Shown here: in pieces, positions 53,406 to 62,606 of the stretch
How positions within the stretch are numbered: the stretch's first letter is position 1
Layout: every line of letters starts with the position of its first letter
NCBI GenBank assembly: GCA_963730785.1
Contig: CAVSTF010000010.1
Coordinates: 124,001 to 188,000 of the forward strand
Reading direction: 5' to 3'
Length of the DNA: 64,000 nt
DNA from: Bog-473 sp963730785
GTDB taxonomy: Bacteria > Actinomycetota > Acidimicrobiia > Acidimicrobiales > RAAP-2
The notes under the pieces: model-generated
The model's database searches: none
The model's input: the letters and a program-made list of their open reading frames with translations, nothing else
What the model was told of the DNA's origin: nothing
Made by a program: the position numbers and the translations under genes

Positions 53406-54535
53406 AGATCGCCATGCTGTCGCCCTATTCGCTCTCTCGACCTGGGGGCGTGCAGGGCCAGGTGTTCGGACTGGCACGTGCACTGCGGGCCTCGGCCACG
53501 AAGTGACCATTCTCGGCCCGGACGATGAACTCGACTCGGACATGGCCGGACGTGTCACCGCCGCCTCATCGCTCGACGTGTTCGTGATCGGCCGCCCGAC
53601 CGGGATCTGCGGTCCAACGGCTCGGTGGCCCCGGTTCAGCATTTCGCCCATGTCGGCCGTCAACGCCGAACGATTTGTGCGCAAGGGCGGATTCGACGTG
53701 CTGCATGTGCACGAGCCGCTGGCGCCGATGGCACCGTACGGTCCTGAGCTGACGCGCGCCGTTGCCCATGGTGGGGACCTTCCACCGAGCGGGCGTGAGC
53801 AGTTGGGTCCACGTCTTCCGGCCGCTGGCGCAAATACGTGGGACGGCGATTGCAGGTGCGGGTGGCCGTGTCGGAAGCGGCCGCCGATACCGGACGACGT
53901 TCGGCCGGCGGCGACTACGAAGTGTTGTTCAACGGTGTCGACATGGAACGTTTCCGCATCGTCGAACCGACCCCGACCGATCGACCGACGGTGCTGTTCT
54001 TGGGGCGACACGAGACGCGCAAGGGCCTGAGCGTGCTGCTCGATGCGTTCGCCATGCTGGACCGACCGGCCACCCTCTGGGTGGCGGGGGACGGGCCGCA
54101 GAGTGAAGTGCAACGCCGCCGGCATCCCGAGTCGGATCGGATCAAGTGGTTGGGCATGCTCAGCGACGAGGAGGTGTCGGCCCGCTTGGCCGGGGCCGAC
54201 GTGCTGTGCGCCCCGTCCCTGCGAGGGGAATCCTTCGGCATGGTGGTGCTTGGAGGGCATGGCGGCGCGCTGCGCCGTGGTGGCCTCTGACCTTGAGGGC
54301 TATCGGTCAGCATCCGGTGGCCATGCCGTGCTGGTGCCGCCCGATGACGTCAACGGCGCTGTCTCGAGCGCTTGGCGTGGCCTTGGCCGACGTGGTGGAG
54401 AAGGGCGGCCAGTCGGCCCCGGAAGCACTGAAGGCGGCCGAGGAGCATGCGCAGGGCTGGTCGATGGAAGCCCTGGCTGAGAAGTATCTCGATGTCTATC
54501 GACGAGCCATCGAGATGTACGCGGCCAAGAAGTGA
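53402..54535 (+). CDS. pimA: PimA-like phosphatidylinositol mannosyltransferase (several frameshifts)
   Basis: About 378 residues of GT4 type, start ATG 53402 (KIAMLSPYSLSRPGGVQGQV). After conceptual repair the order is LARALRALGHEVTILGPDDE, FDVLHVHEPLAPMAPYGP, GTFHRAGVSSWVHVFRPLA, VLFLGRHETRKGLSVLLDAF and GESFGMVVLEGMAARCAVVA. Shifts lie near 53490 (a missing base), 53610, 53740, 53830, 54255 and 54375. The GGVQGQV start and gene order match PimA, which adds the first mannose to PI on the inner membrane face. The stop overlaps the next GTG. Confidence 0.85.
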
Positions 54536-55573
54536 ACCCGGCCCCTCCATTGGTGCAGGTGTTCGGACCCTCCGGTGCCGATGCCCACGATGGAGGCCGC
54601 CACCCGGAGCGACCCGAGCGCATCGATGCGGTGATGGCCGGCGTCAACGACGTAGCTCAAGAGCTCGGCAGTGATCTCGTCATGGTGACGCCCGAGCCGG
54701 CGACTCGAGCCCAACTCGAATCAGTGCACGAAAGCGCCTACATCGATCAGGTTGAACGGCTGTGCACCCACGGTGGCGGCCACATCGATCCCGACACGTT
54801 CGTCCGGCCCGATTCATGGGACGCCGCACTGCGTTCGGCCGGTGCGGGCAGTCAGGCTGTCGCAGCCTTGCGAGCGGCCGGTTCCGGCGCCGCCTTCGTG
54901 GCCACCCGGCCACCGGGTCATCACGCCTTATCGAGAACGGGCATGGGCTTCTGCCTCTTCAACAACGTGGCCGTGACGGCGGCCGAGCTGGCCGCGGCAG
55001 GCGAGCGGGTGCTGATCGTCGACTGGGACGTGCATCACGGCAACGGGACCCAGGACATCTTCTGGAACGATCCGCGGGTGCTCTACGTCTCGACCCATCA
55101 ATCGCCCTGGTATCCGGGCACCGGGGCGGCGGACGAGGTGGGTGGACCCGAGGCCTTCGGGCTCACGGTGAACGTGCCCCTGCCCGCCGGAGCGACCGGT
55201 GACGTGGTGGCCCGGGCGCTTAGAAGAGGTGGCCGCACCAGTCATCAACGATTTCGATCCGACATGGGTCCTGGTCTCGGCCGGATTCGACGCCCACCGA
55301 GAGGATCCACTCTCGGACTTGTCGCTCAGCAGCGCCGACTACGCCCACCTGGTGCGCATCGTGTCGCGGTACGCGCCCCTCGATGGCCGGCTGGTGATGT
55401 TGTTGGAGGGTGGCTATTCCCTCACTGCGCTGCACACGTCGGTGGCGGCCACGCTTGGAGCGGTGGCCGGCGTCAGCGAATCAACAGCAGACGAAAGAGT
55501 GACCTCAGGCGGACCCGGAATGGACGCCGTTCGCCAAGCCCTCGACATCCGGGAGCGCGCCCTCAACCGGTAG
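54532..55573 (+). CDS. Histone-deacetylase-family hydrolase (apparent frameshift)
   Basis: About 346 residues. Zinc-site and active-site segments are intact: HPERPERIDAV, TRPPGHHALSRTGMGFCLFN (catalytic His pair), VLIVDWDVHHGNGTQDIFWN (zinc Asp/His), then after a shift near 55225 DFDPTWVLVSAGFDAHREDP (zinc Asp) and LEGGYSLTAL. The length is 3n+1. Bacterial members act on acetylated small molecules such as polyamines or acetoin-related substrates; the substrate is unknown here. The GTG at 54532 overlaps the pimA stop. Confidence 0.88.
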
Positions 55574-55585
55574 GCGAGTCGAGCG

Positions 55586-57351
55586 TCACTTGGTGCAGTT
55601 GAACGCCGGATCCCCAGCCAACGCAGCCGCGAAATCAGATGGCGCGTCATTCAGCGATGCCGTCGTCGGGACGGTGATGCAGTCGCTCGCCCGCGGCAGA
55701 GGACCACTCGGGGACGCCTCACTGGCGAACGAACTCGAAAGGTGGGCCACCGGCGTGATGGCGCCGAAACAGTCGCCGATGAGGCCGCTCAGGAAACAGC
55801 CGAACCAATCCGTGGCGTAGTGCGAGGACACGCTCAGCGACCATGGGGTGCGGGTGATGAAGGGCGTGTCGACAAAATCGGTGTGCACGCCGCCCTCCAT
55901 CACAATGAGTGAGAGCGGACTGTCGCCGGGACCCGAGGTGCGCAACGAGTCGTAGAGCGGCTTCATGTCGGCGTAGCCGATGCCGTTACTGCCGGTTCCC
56001 AAGTCGACGCCACCCAGCGCCGGTCCGATCAGCGTGGGCGAGCCGTCAAAGTCGGAGGTCTGGAACTGAATCGGCACCACCGCACTGGTGGGTGCCGCAC
56101 CCGAGAGTGCGATGCCGGTGGCGATCGGCGGCAGGGCGGTTCCGTCGATGCCCTGCGGGCTCGGGCCTTGACCTTGATACCAGAGGTAATTGAGCAGGCT
56201 CAGGGCGCCCATGGAGTGGCCGGCGATGGCCAGCTTGCTCTGGTCGATGATGCCGGCGGCCGGATCAGCCGGCTGCGAGGCCGGATTGTGGATCGACGGA
56301 TTCGACGGACTGGACGACCCCACCGACCGCACCGGTCGCCACGAAGGGATTCGCCGTCGCCAGGTCCACCACCGCCGGGATCGGCTCACCGACCAACCAA
56401 TGCATGATGTCTTGCAGATCTCGGCAGGCCCCGCCGAATTCACAGTCCGGCACCGACGGCGTCAAGAGGTTGATCACGCTGCCCTCGGAGTCGCCCTGCC
56501 CCGCCGGGTCGTACGTGACCACGATGTACCCATCACGCGCCAACGTCATCGCCAGCCAAAAATATGAAGACTGATCAGACGCAATGCCGTCCGAGATCAC
56601 CACGGCGGGCAGACCCTTCCCGTGATCCAGCGCCGCTTTCGGAGCCAAGCCTTGCGGCGCCGCACACACGCCGGCGTCCGGACTGGCGCCGGGACAGCCC
56701 GAACGCAGGGCAGCGGCCGGGAGCCACAGCGTGGCCGACAAGGCCAGCCCCCGCGAATCGATGACGGTCTCGGATTGGGCCACCCCGTGCAGGTAACTGT
56801 CGCCCGCCGTACCCGGCGCCGCGCAGGCGCCCGTGGCCGTCTCGTAGGTGACGCTGCCGTCGTCGGCCAGGCAGGGGTAGAGGAAATAGCCGGTCCCGCT
56901 CGGCTCGTCCGACATGGCCACCGAATCACCCGGGTCGCCGTAGATGCCGTTGTGATCGAAGTCGGGCAGGAAGTCGGGGTTGGCCACATTGGTCACGTTG
57001 TCGGTGGCCACCACGGGGCGAAGGTGGATGAGGTCGGCCGCCATTTCCTCCGAAAAGGCTTCGGCGGCGGCCGGCCCATTGGGTCCCAACAACGATGAAG
57101 GGTCGAGTTGCCCGGGGAATTGGGTCAGCACCGATGCCTCGGCCTGACTCAACACTTGACCCAGGGCGTAGTCGCCCACCGCAGGATTGGTCACGTTGTC
57201 CAGGGGGCTCTGCAGCCAGTCCAGAAACGAGGTGACCGGGTAGACGATCCCGGCCGCCGGGGCCGCCGGCGCTCGATGCGGTCGGAGCCATGACCAGGAA
57301 GGCCATCGGGAACGTCATCGCCAGAGCCAATTTCCAGAGTTTCCCCGCCAT
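55586..57351 (-). CDS. Secreted alpha/beta-hydrolase (two frameshifts)
   Basis: About 587 residues after repair. The signal peptide (KLWKLALAMTFPMAFLVMAP) starts at ATG 57351. Then come YALGQVLSQAEASVLTQFPG, the hydrolase core PAVVISDGIASDQSSYFWLA with VVTYDPAGQGDSEGS, and in a third frame the nucleophile elbow KLAIAGHSMGALSLLNYLWY and a late His in VMEGGVHTDFVD. Shifts lie near 57265 and 56345; the length is 3n+2, i.e. two net insertions. It is probably an extracellular esterase or lipase-like enzyme with an unknown substrate. Confidence 0.78.
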
Positions 57352-57413
57352 CGGCCCAGTCTCCCTGCCTGGGCAGCCACGGGCCAACTGGCGCCGGTAG
57401 GCTCTGTTCCCTT

Positions 57414-58490
57414 ATGGCCGAACCTTCACAGCAGTCCGGAGCATCAACCGGCGGGGGCGGCGGCGGTAATCGCAACCGGAATCGGAACCGAAATCGCAAT
57501 CGCAGCAGCGGCAGCGGTGGCAGCGGCGGCGGCGGCGGCAATCGGAGCGGCCAGGGCCAGCCCCGTTCGGGCGGTAATCGCTCGGGTGGGGGAGGACAGC
57601 AGCGTTCCGGGAGTTCGAACTCCTCGCGCCATCGCAACGCCGCCCCTCGGGCCGTGGCCGTGGCGCCGGCCGTGATGGCGCCACTGGTAATGGAGCCGGG
57701 ACTCGGCGCGCCAGAAGTCACGCCCGACGAGGTCGTCACCAACCGCCGGCGGGCCCAGAGGATCTGCGTGATCGCCAGCCTGCCGCCGGCGATCGTCATC
57801 GGGGCCGTCCTCTTGGCGGTGGTGGGACCGATCATCGGCGTCGTCGCCCTCGTGGTGATTGCGGCGGCGATATTCCTCTTCCTGTGGCGGAATGCGCCGG
57901 CGGCGGCGCTGAGTCGCATCGGCGCCGTCCGGCTGAGTGAGCGGGACAACCCTCGTCTGTTCAATGTGACGGAAGGACTGTGCGCCACCTTCGGGCTGCG
58001 CATGCCCGATCTCTACGTGGTCTTCGATTCCGTACCCAACGCGTGTGCTCTGGGCCGAGATGCCTCGTCGGCCGACCTGGTGGTCACGTCGGGCCTGCTG
58101 GACCTGATGGGTCCCATCGAACTCGAAGGCGTCATCGCCCATGAGCTGGCCCACGTCAAGCGGGGCGACAACGGCGTGTCCGTGGTCGGGCTCAGCCTGT
58201 CCCGCTTCGGTGGCGAATCGATGCTCCGTCGTTGCGTCGGGCCCGACCGCGAGTACCGGGCCGACGTGGTGGGTGCGCACGCCGTGCGATTCCCCCGTGG
58301 CCTGCTCGATGCGCTGCGACTGATGCAGCAGGCTCCCGCCCCGGCCGGCAACTCCATCTTCAGTGCCGCTCGGTTCGGCCCGATCCGCTGGATCTGGATC
58401 GATCCGTCAGTGGGGCACCGAGACGATCCCGTCGCGGTAGGCGATCGCAACGACACCGAGGTCCGGGCGGCCACCCTCAACCTCTGGTAG
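57414..58490 (+). CDS. M48 (HtpX-like) membrane metalloprotease with low-complexity N-terminus
   Basis: 358 residues. The first 80 are Gly/Arg/Asn/Ser-rich (NRNRNRNRNRNR then GSGGSGGGGG), predicted disordered. Two membrane segments follow (IVIGAVLLAVVGPIIGVVAL region), then the zinc protease motif GVIAHELAHVKRGD and the third ligand region DREYRADVVGAHAVRFP. This is the HtpX topology, used in membrane-protein quality control. The RNA-binding-like Arg/Asn/Gly leader is unusual for HtpX. It diverges from the hydrolase gene, with 62 bases between them. Confidence 0.82.
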   Translation: MAEPSQQSGASTGGGGGGNRNRNRNRNRNRSSGSGGSGGGGGNRSGQGQPRSGGNRSGGGGQQRSGSSNSSRHRNAAPRAVAVAPAVMAPLVMEPGLGAPEVTPDEVVTNRRRAQRICVIASLPPAIVIGAVLLAVVGPIIGVVALVVIAAAIFLFLWRNAPAAALSRIGAVRLSERDNPRLFNVTEGLCATFGLRMPDLYVVFDSVPNACALGRDASSADLVVTSGLLDLMGPIELEGVIAHELAHVKRGDNGVSVVGLSLSRFGGESMLRRCVGPDREYRADVVGAHAVRFPRGLLDALRLMQQAPAPAGNSIFSAARFGPIRWIWIDPSVGHRDDPVAVGDRNDTEVRAATLNLW

Positions 58491-58552
58491 CGGCTGCGCT
58501 GGGCCCGGGACGCTTGGTTCTGGCTGGGCGTCGACCCTCGTAGACTGGGCCG

Positions 58553-59428
58553 ATGACAACCGGTACGTTCACGGTGAAGCGGGGTTTGGCCGACATGCTG
58601 CGGGGCGGCGTGATCATGGATGTGGTCAATGCCGAGCAGGCCAAGGTGGCCGAGGATGCCGGGGCCGTGGCCGTCATGGCGCTCGAGCGCGTGCCCTCCG
58701 ACATCCGTCGCGACGGCGGGATCGCCCGCATGAGCGACCCGTTGCTGATCGAGGGCATTCAAGAGGCCGTGACCATTCCCGTGATGGCCAAGGCCCGCAT
58801 CGGCCACTTCGCCGAGGCCCAGGTCCTGCAGTCACTCAACGTGGACTTCGTCGACGAGTCCGAGGTGCTGAGCCCGGCCGACGAAGCGCACCACATCGAC
58901 AAGTGGCAGTTCGCCGTTCCCTTCGTGTGTGGGGCGACCAACCTGGGCGAGGCCCTGCGTCGCATTTCTGAAGGAGCGGCCATGATCCGCTCCAAGGGTG
59001 AGGCCGGCACCGGCAACATCGTCGAGGCCGTGCGCCACCTGCGTTCCATCCTCTCCAGCATGCGTGCCATCACCCAGGCCGACAGTGCCGAGCTCTACGG
59101 CTGGGCCAAGGAGCTGGGCGCGCCCATCAACCTGGTTCAGGAAATCGCCCAGACCGGCAAGCTGCCGGTCCCGTTGTTCTGCGCCGGCGGCATCGCCACG
59201 CCGGCCGACGCCGCGTTGGTGATGCAACTCGGTGCCGAGTCGGTCTTTGTCGGTTCGGGCATCTTCAAGAGCTCGGACCCGGCCCGCATGGCCGCCGCCG
59301 TGGTCGAGGCCACCGCGCACTTCGCCGACGCCGATCACGTGGCCAAGGTGTCGCGTGGACTCGGTGACGCCATGCGCGGCATCCAGCTGGCCGCCAGCGA
59401 CGAGCACCTGGCCGACCGCGGGTGGTAG
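58553..59428 (+). CDS. pdxS: Pyridoxal 5'-phosphate synthase, synthase subunit
   Basis: 291 residues, full length. VIMDVVNAEQAKVAEDAGAV, MALERVPSDIRRDGGIARMS, the Schiff-base Lys in VMAKARIGHFAEAQ and the phosphate loop GEAGTGNIVEAVRH are all present. It builds PLP from ribose 5-phosphate, glyceraldehyde 3-phosphate and ammonia supplied by PdxT. Its stop lies 7 bases inside the pdxT frame, so the subunits are co-translated. Confidence 0.97.
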   Translation: MTTGTFTVKRGLADMLRGGVIMDVVNAEQAKVAEDAGAVAVMALERVPSDIRRDGGIARMSDPLLIEGIQEAVTIPVMAKARIGHFAEAQVLQSLNVDFVDESEVLSPADEAHHIDKWQFAVPFVCGATNLGEALRRISEGAAMIRSKGEAGTGNIVEAVRHLRSILSSMRAITQADSAELYGWAKELGAPINLVQEIAQTGKLPVPLFCAGGIATPADAALVMQLGAESVFVGSGIFKSSDPARMAAAVVEATAHFADADHVAKVSRGLGDAMRGIQLAASDEHLADRGW

Positions 59429-60084
59429 CTGCCCCCGCCGAGGTGGGGGTTCTCAATCTGCAGGGCGATGTCCGAGAGCATGTGGCCGCCTTGGCCGACG
59501 TCGGCGTGGCCACGCGACTGGTCAAGCGGGTGGAGCAGCTCGACGGCATCGCCGGTCTGGTGATCCCGGGCGGCGAATCGACCACCTTGTCCATGTTGTT
59601 GTCGTCGACCGGGCTGTTTGATGCCATTTCGGCCCAGATCGCTGATGGATTGCCGATGTTCGGCACCTGCGCCGGCCTGGTGCTCCTGGCCGATGAAGTC
59701 CTCGATGGTCGACCCGATCAGCGTTCGTTCGGTGCCCTGTCGGCCGTGGTGCGACGCAACGGGTACGGCCGCCAGGGACAGTCATTCGAAAGCAGCCTGG
59801 AATTCGGGGAGGGGCCGCCGCTGCCGGTGGTCTTCATCCGGGCGCCCATGGTGGTCAGCGTTGGACCCGAGGTCGAGGTTCTGGCCTCACTCGATGACAC
59901 CCCGGTCTTGGTCCGCCAAGGCAATGTGCTGGCCTCATCGTTTCATCCCGAGCTCACCGGCGACCGCCGAGTGCATCGTCTCTTCGCGCAGATCTGTTCC
60001 ACCGTAATTCGCCGGGTTCAGGTCCGGGGTACCCCAATGGGATTGGGAACCGGCAAGGCCCCCTCGATCGAAAAGGTGGCGTGA
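59422..60084 (+). CDS. pdxT: Pyridoxal 5'-phosphate synthase, glutaminase subunit
   Basis: 220 residues. VGVLNLQGDVREHVAALADV and PGGESTTLSMLL begin the class I glutamine amidotransferase. The nucleophile Cys is in FGTCAGLVLLADEV, and the His-Glu pair is in ASSFHPELTGDRRVH. It releases ammonia for PdxS. About 20 residues after the usual end (from VIRRVQVRG) are extra and overlap the convergent gene, so a late frameshift is possible. The start is a GTG at 59422. Confidence 0.95.
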   Translation: MVAAPAEVGVLNLQGDVREHVAALADVGVATRLVKRVEQLDGIAGLVIPGGESTTLSMLLSSTGLFDAISAQIADGLPMFGTCAGLVLLADEVLDGRPDQRSFGALSAVVRRNGYGRQGQSFESSLEFGEGPPLPVVFIRAPMVVSVGPEVEVLASLDDTPVLVRQGNVLASSFHPELTGDRRVHRLFAQICSTVIRRVQVRGTPMGLGTGKAPSIEKVA

Positions 60085-60895
60085 CAGCGGAGCGGCCAGC
60101 CCGATGATGTGCTCAATGGCGTCCGGCCCGACCTCGTCGATCGGACCCTGAGCCAACTGGTCGGTGTCGGTTTCAACCAGCTCCCGACGGGCTACGCCGT
60201 CGGCCGTGAGGTGGCCCTCGGCCGTCCAGCCAACCAGAGGACTGCAACCGAGACAGCGAGGCCTCCCACTCGTCGTCGCTCCAGCCCCGGTTGGATTGGA
60301 GGATCGAGCGGTTGACGGCGCCGGTGGCGATGAGGGTGAGCGTCGCATCGAGGCCGCGGAGGCCCTGGTGGACGGCGGCCAGCACGTGGCCGTCCCCCCG
60401 GTGCTCGCGCAGGATGGTGGCCTGCAGCCATAGTCGGGTGAACGGGTGGGTGGACTCCTCCAGCTGCACCCCGGCCCAACCGGCCGATAGGGGTCGGCCC
60501 TCGTACCAGCAGCCCTGCACCGCCTCGGTCAGCCGGTCGGCCAGCTCGGTCAGGGCGCGCACCTGTTCGGGGGTCGTAAAGGTGGCGGCCAGGGCGGCGG
60601 TGGCCGATTCCAGGCGAGCCTGCAGCACGTCGGCTGGAGTCGCCCTCTCCCAGGCCTCCGGCAGGGACTTGGCCACCATGGCCGGTGAGAACCCGTAGGC
60701 CATGGCGGTGGCGGCCTCGGGGCCGATGGGTCCCAGGGGAGCGAACCGGGAGGCGAAATAGCCCATCCACCAGCCCCGGAGCCCGAGGTTCTCGGCCACC
60801 TGGCGCTGGTTGGGGTCGAAATAGACGATGGCGTGCAGCGGCTCGATGGCGGCCCACAGGCGCCTGGCCAGGGACGGAGTCGGTTCGGTGGGCAT
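59935..60895 (-). CDS. SCO6745-family protein (apparent frameshift; 3' end uncertain)
   Basis: About 300 residues. The ATG at 60895 gives LARRLWAAIEPLHAIVYFDP, GLRGWWMGYFASRFAPLGPI and ILREHRGDGHVLAAVHQGLR, the typical pattern of this actinobacterial family of unknown function. A shift near 60230 is needed to reach WTAEGHLTADGVARRELVE and DEVGPDAIEHIIGLAAPLS. The in-frame stop at 59935 would overlap pdxT by 150 bases, so the real end is probably nearer 60080. It is transcribed divergently from the LysM gene and may also respond to the LexA-like boxes between them. Confidence 0.7.
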
Positions 60896-60975
60896 GGATC
60901 CAGCTTGCCGCAGGCGCAATGGGGCGCGCCACGGGGGAATGTCACACCCTCTCCGTAGGTTGTAGGTGTGGCCAG

Positions 60976-60989
60976 CGAACAGGTGTTTG
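60976..60989 (+). promoter_or_regulatory. LexA-like box 1 (degenerate)
   Basis: CGAACAGGTGTTTG matches the actinobacterial SOS box pattern CGAAC-N4-GTTCG except in the last two bases region. It is the first of three boxes before the LysM gene. Confidence 0.6.
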
Positions 60990-60998
60990 TAAAAAAGA

Positions 60999-61028
60999 TT
61001 GACACCGAACACCTGTTCGTGCTGCAAT
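60999..61028 (+). promoter_or_regulatory. Candidate promoter of the LysM gene
   Basis: A perfect -35 TTGACA (60999-61004) and a -10-like TGCAAT (61023-61028) are 18 bases apart. LexA-like box 2 lies between them, so repressor binding would block the polymerase. Confidence 0.6.
61006..61019 (+). promoter_or_regulatory. LexA-like box 2 (SOS box)
   Basis: CGAACACCTGTTCG is an exact CGAAC-N4-GTTCG palindrome inside the promoter spacer. Its centre lies 30 bases from the centre of box 1. Confidence 0.8.
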
Positions 61029-61038
61029 GTCAGAGAAG

Positions 61039-61052
61039 CGAACACCTGTTCG
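61039..61052 (+). promoter_or_regulatory. LexA-like box 3 (SOS box)
   Basis: CGAACACCTGTTCG is identical to box 2, 33 bases further on, and ends 14 bases before the LysM start codon. Confidence 0.8.
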
Positions 61053-61066
61053 AAAGAGGAGATGCG

Positions 61067-61426
61067 ATGTCGGTCGCCCTAGAGCTGGAATATGAGGCCT
61101 TTTACCCCCGCTTGCAGCTGGTGCCGGGAGCGGCGCGGGAACGGGCAGTCGTATCGAGGGTGCAGCGCCGCCGGCTGGCCGTCGTGGCCGCCGCCGCCAT
61201 CCTGTTTGTGCTCCTCATGCTGCCCTTGCGTGCCCTCGGGGCCGGCCAGCCGATTGCGGCCAGTGGCCCGACCGCCGGCCAGGTCTACGTGGTTCACAGC
61301 GGGGACACCCTGCACTCGATTGCCGCCCAGGTGGATAGTGCCGATATCGCCGGCATGACCCAGCGCCTGGCCAAGGAAGCTGGTTCCTCGGTCGTCGTGC
61401 CTGGGGAGCACCTCCTCATTCCCTGA
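61067..61426 (+). CDS. LysM membrane protein, probable SOS-induced division inhibitor
   Basis: 119 residues with AGGAG six bases before the ATG. A cytoplasmic N-terminus (ELEYEAFYPRLQLVPGA...) precedes one membrane segment (LAVVAAAAILFVLLMLPLRA) and an external LysM domain (VYVVHSGDTLHSIAAQV ... VVVPGEHLLIP). Size, topology, SOS boxes and the nrdR neighbour match Rv2719c/DivS/YneA-type proteins that delay division after DNA damage by acting at the cell wall. The frame is intact. The role is inferred from architecture, position and regulation. Confidence 0.87.
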   Translation: MSVALELEYEAFYPRLQLVPGAARERAVVSRVQRRRLAVVAAAAILFVLLMLPLRALGAGQPIAASGPTAGQVYVVHSGDTLHSIAAQVDSADIAGMTQRLAKEAGSSVVVPGEHLLIP

Positions 61427-61440
61427 CTATCGTCGGCGGT

Positions 61441-61908
61441 GTGCGATGTCCATGGTGCGCAGTCGACGATGACCGCGTCGTGGACTCGCGGGTGGCCGAA
61501 GATGGCGGCGCCATACGCCGTCGTCGCGAGTGCCTCGGTTGTAACCGACGCTTCACCACCTTTGAGCGGGTGGAGGAAGTCCCGCTCTGGGTGGTCAAGC
61601 GGACCGGCCTGCGTGAACCCTTCGATCGTTCCAAAGTCGTGGCCGGCATCCGCTCGGCCTGTAAGAACCGTCCGGTGACCGACGAAGCCATGGAAACGTT
61701 GGCCCAAGAGGTTGAGGATGTCCTTCGGGCCGAGACAGCAGAGCCCACCAGCCAGCAGGTCGGCGTGGTGGTCCTGGAACATCTCAAGGCGCTCGACGAG
61801 GTGGCCTATCTCCGTTTCGCCAGCGTCTACAAAGGATTCGAAGAGGCCGGCGACTTCCAACGCGAGGCCGGCTTGCTGACCAAGACGACGGAACCCAAAC
61901 GCAAATGA
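61441..61908 (+). CDS. nrdR: Transcriptional repressor NrdR
   Basis: 155 residues, as usual. The zinc ribbon is CPWCAVDDDRVVDSR with CLGCNRRFTTFERVEE, followed by the ATP-cone domain starting KRTGLREPFDRSKVVAGIRS. It represses ribonucleotide reductase genes in response to ATP/dATP. The start is a GTG at 61441, 14 bases after the LysM gene, so both may come from the SOS-controlled promoter. Its stop overlaps the next ATG (ATGA). Confidence 0.95.
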   Translation: MRCPWCAVDDDRVVDSRVAEDGGAIRRRRECLGCNRRFTTFERVEEVPLWVVKRTGLREPFDRSKVVAGIRSACKNRPVTDEAMETLAQEVEDVLRAETAEPTSQQVGVVVLEHLKALDEVAYLRFASVYKGFEEAGDFQREAGLLTKTTEPKRK

Positions 61909-62606
61909 TGGGTGACATCCCGGGCGTGGCTTTGGCCGTCTATGCCCACCCAGACGACGCCGACGTCGCCTGCGGAGGGACGCTGGCGCGCTGGGCCAAA
62001 GGCGGAGCGGCCGTCCACCTGATCATCTGCACCGATGGCGGCAAGGGCACGTTCGATCCCGCCGTGGACAGCGCGTCGTTGGTGACCGATCGGGCGGAGG
62101 AGCTGCGCCAATCGTCGGCCCTCATCGGGCTGACCGGGGTGACCAATCTGGGATATCCCGATGGAGAGATCGACGACGACGAAACGTTCCGGGGTCTGCT
62201 GGTGGAGTGGGTGCGGCGACTAAAGCCCGACGTGGTGTGCGGGCACGATCCGACGGCGGTGTTCTTCGGGCAGTCGTATTTCAACCACCGAGACCATCGC
62301 ATTGTCGGCACGGCGCTGTTGGATGCGGTCGCACCCGCGGCGGCCCTGCCGTTGTACTTTCCTGACGCCGGGCCACCGCATTCGGTGAGCACGATGTTGC
62401 TCTCCGGCACGCTCGAGCCGGATGAATGGGTGGATGTCTCGGACACCATTGAAGCCAAGGTCGGTGCGGTGGAGTGTCATCGCAGCCAGTTTCCCGACTC
62501 CGACGGCTGGGCCGGCGAAGCGGTGCGACTGCGCGCCGAGGAAGCCGGTCGCCAAGCCGGCGTGGCCTACGCCGAGGGGTTCCGTCGGCTCTCGTTCAGT
62601 GGGTGA
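61905..62606 (+). CDS. PIG-L (LmbE)-family deacetylase
   Basis: 233 residues. Zinc and catalytic motifs are VYAHPDDADVACGGTLARWA (HPDD) and the late SYFNHRDHRIVGTALLDAV. Members remove N-acetyl groups from GlcNAc conjugates, including MshB in mycothiol synthesis; with mshC in the window an MshB-like role is possible, but the sequence is closer to generic LmbE proteins. It overlaps nrdR by 4 bases and dinB by 8. Confidence 0.87.
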   Translation: MMGDIPGVALAVYAHPDDADVACGGTLARWAKGGAAVHLIICTDGGKGTFDPAVDSASLVTDRAEELRQSSALIGLTGVTNLGYPDGEIDDDETFRGLLVEWVRRLKPDVVCGHDPTAVFFGQSYFNHRDHRIVGTALLDAVAPAAALPLYFPDAGPPHSVSTMLLSGTLEPDEWVDVSDTIEAKVGAVECHRSQFPDSDGWAGEAVRLRAEEAGRQAGVAYAEGFRRLSFSG

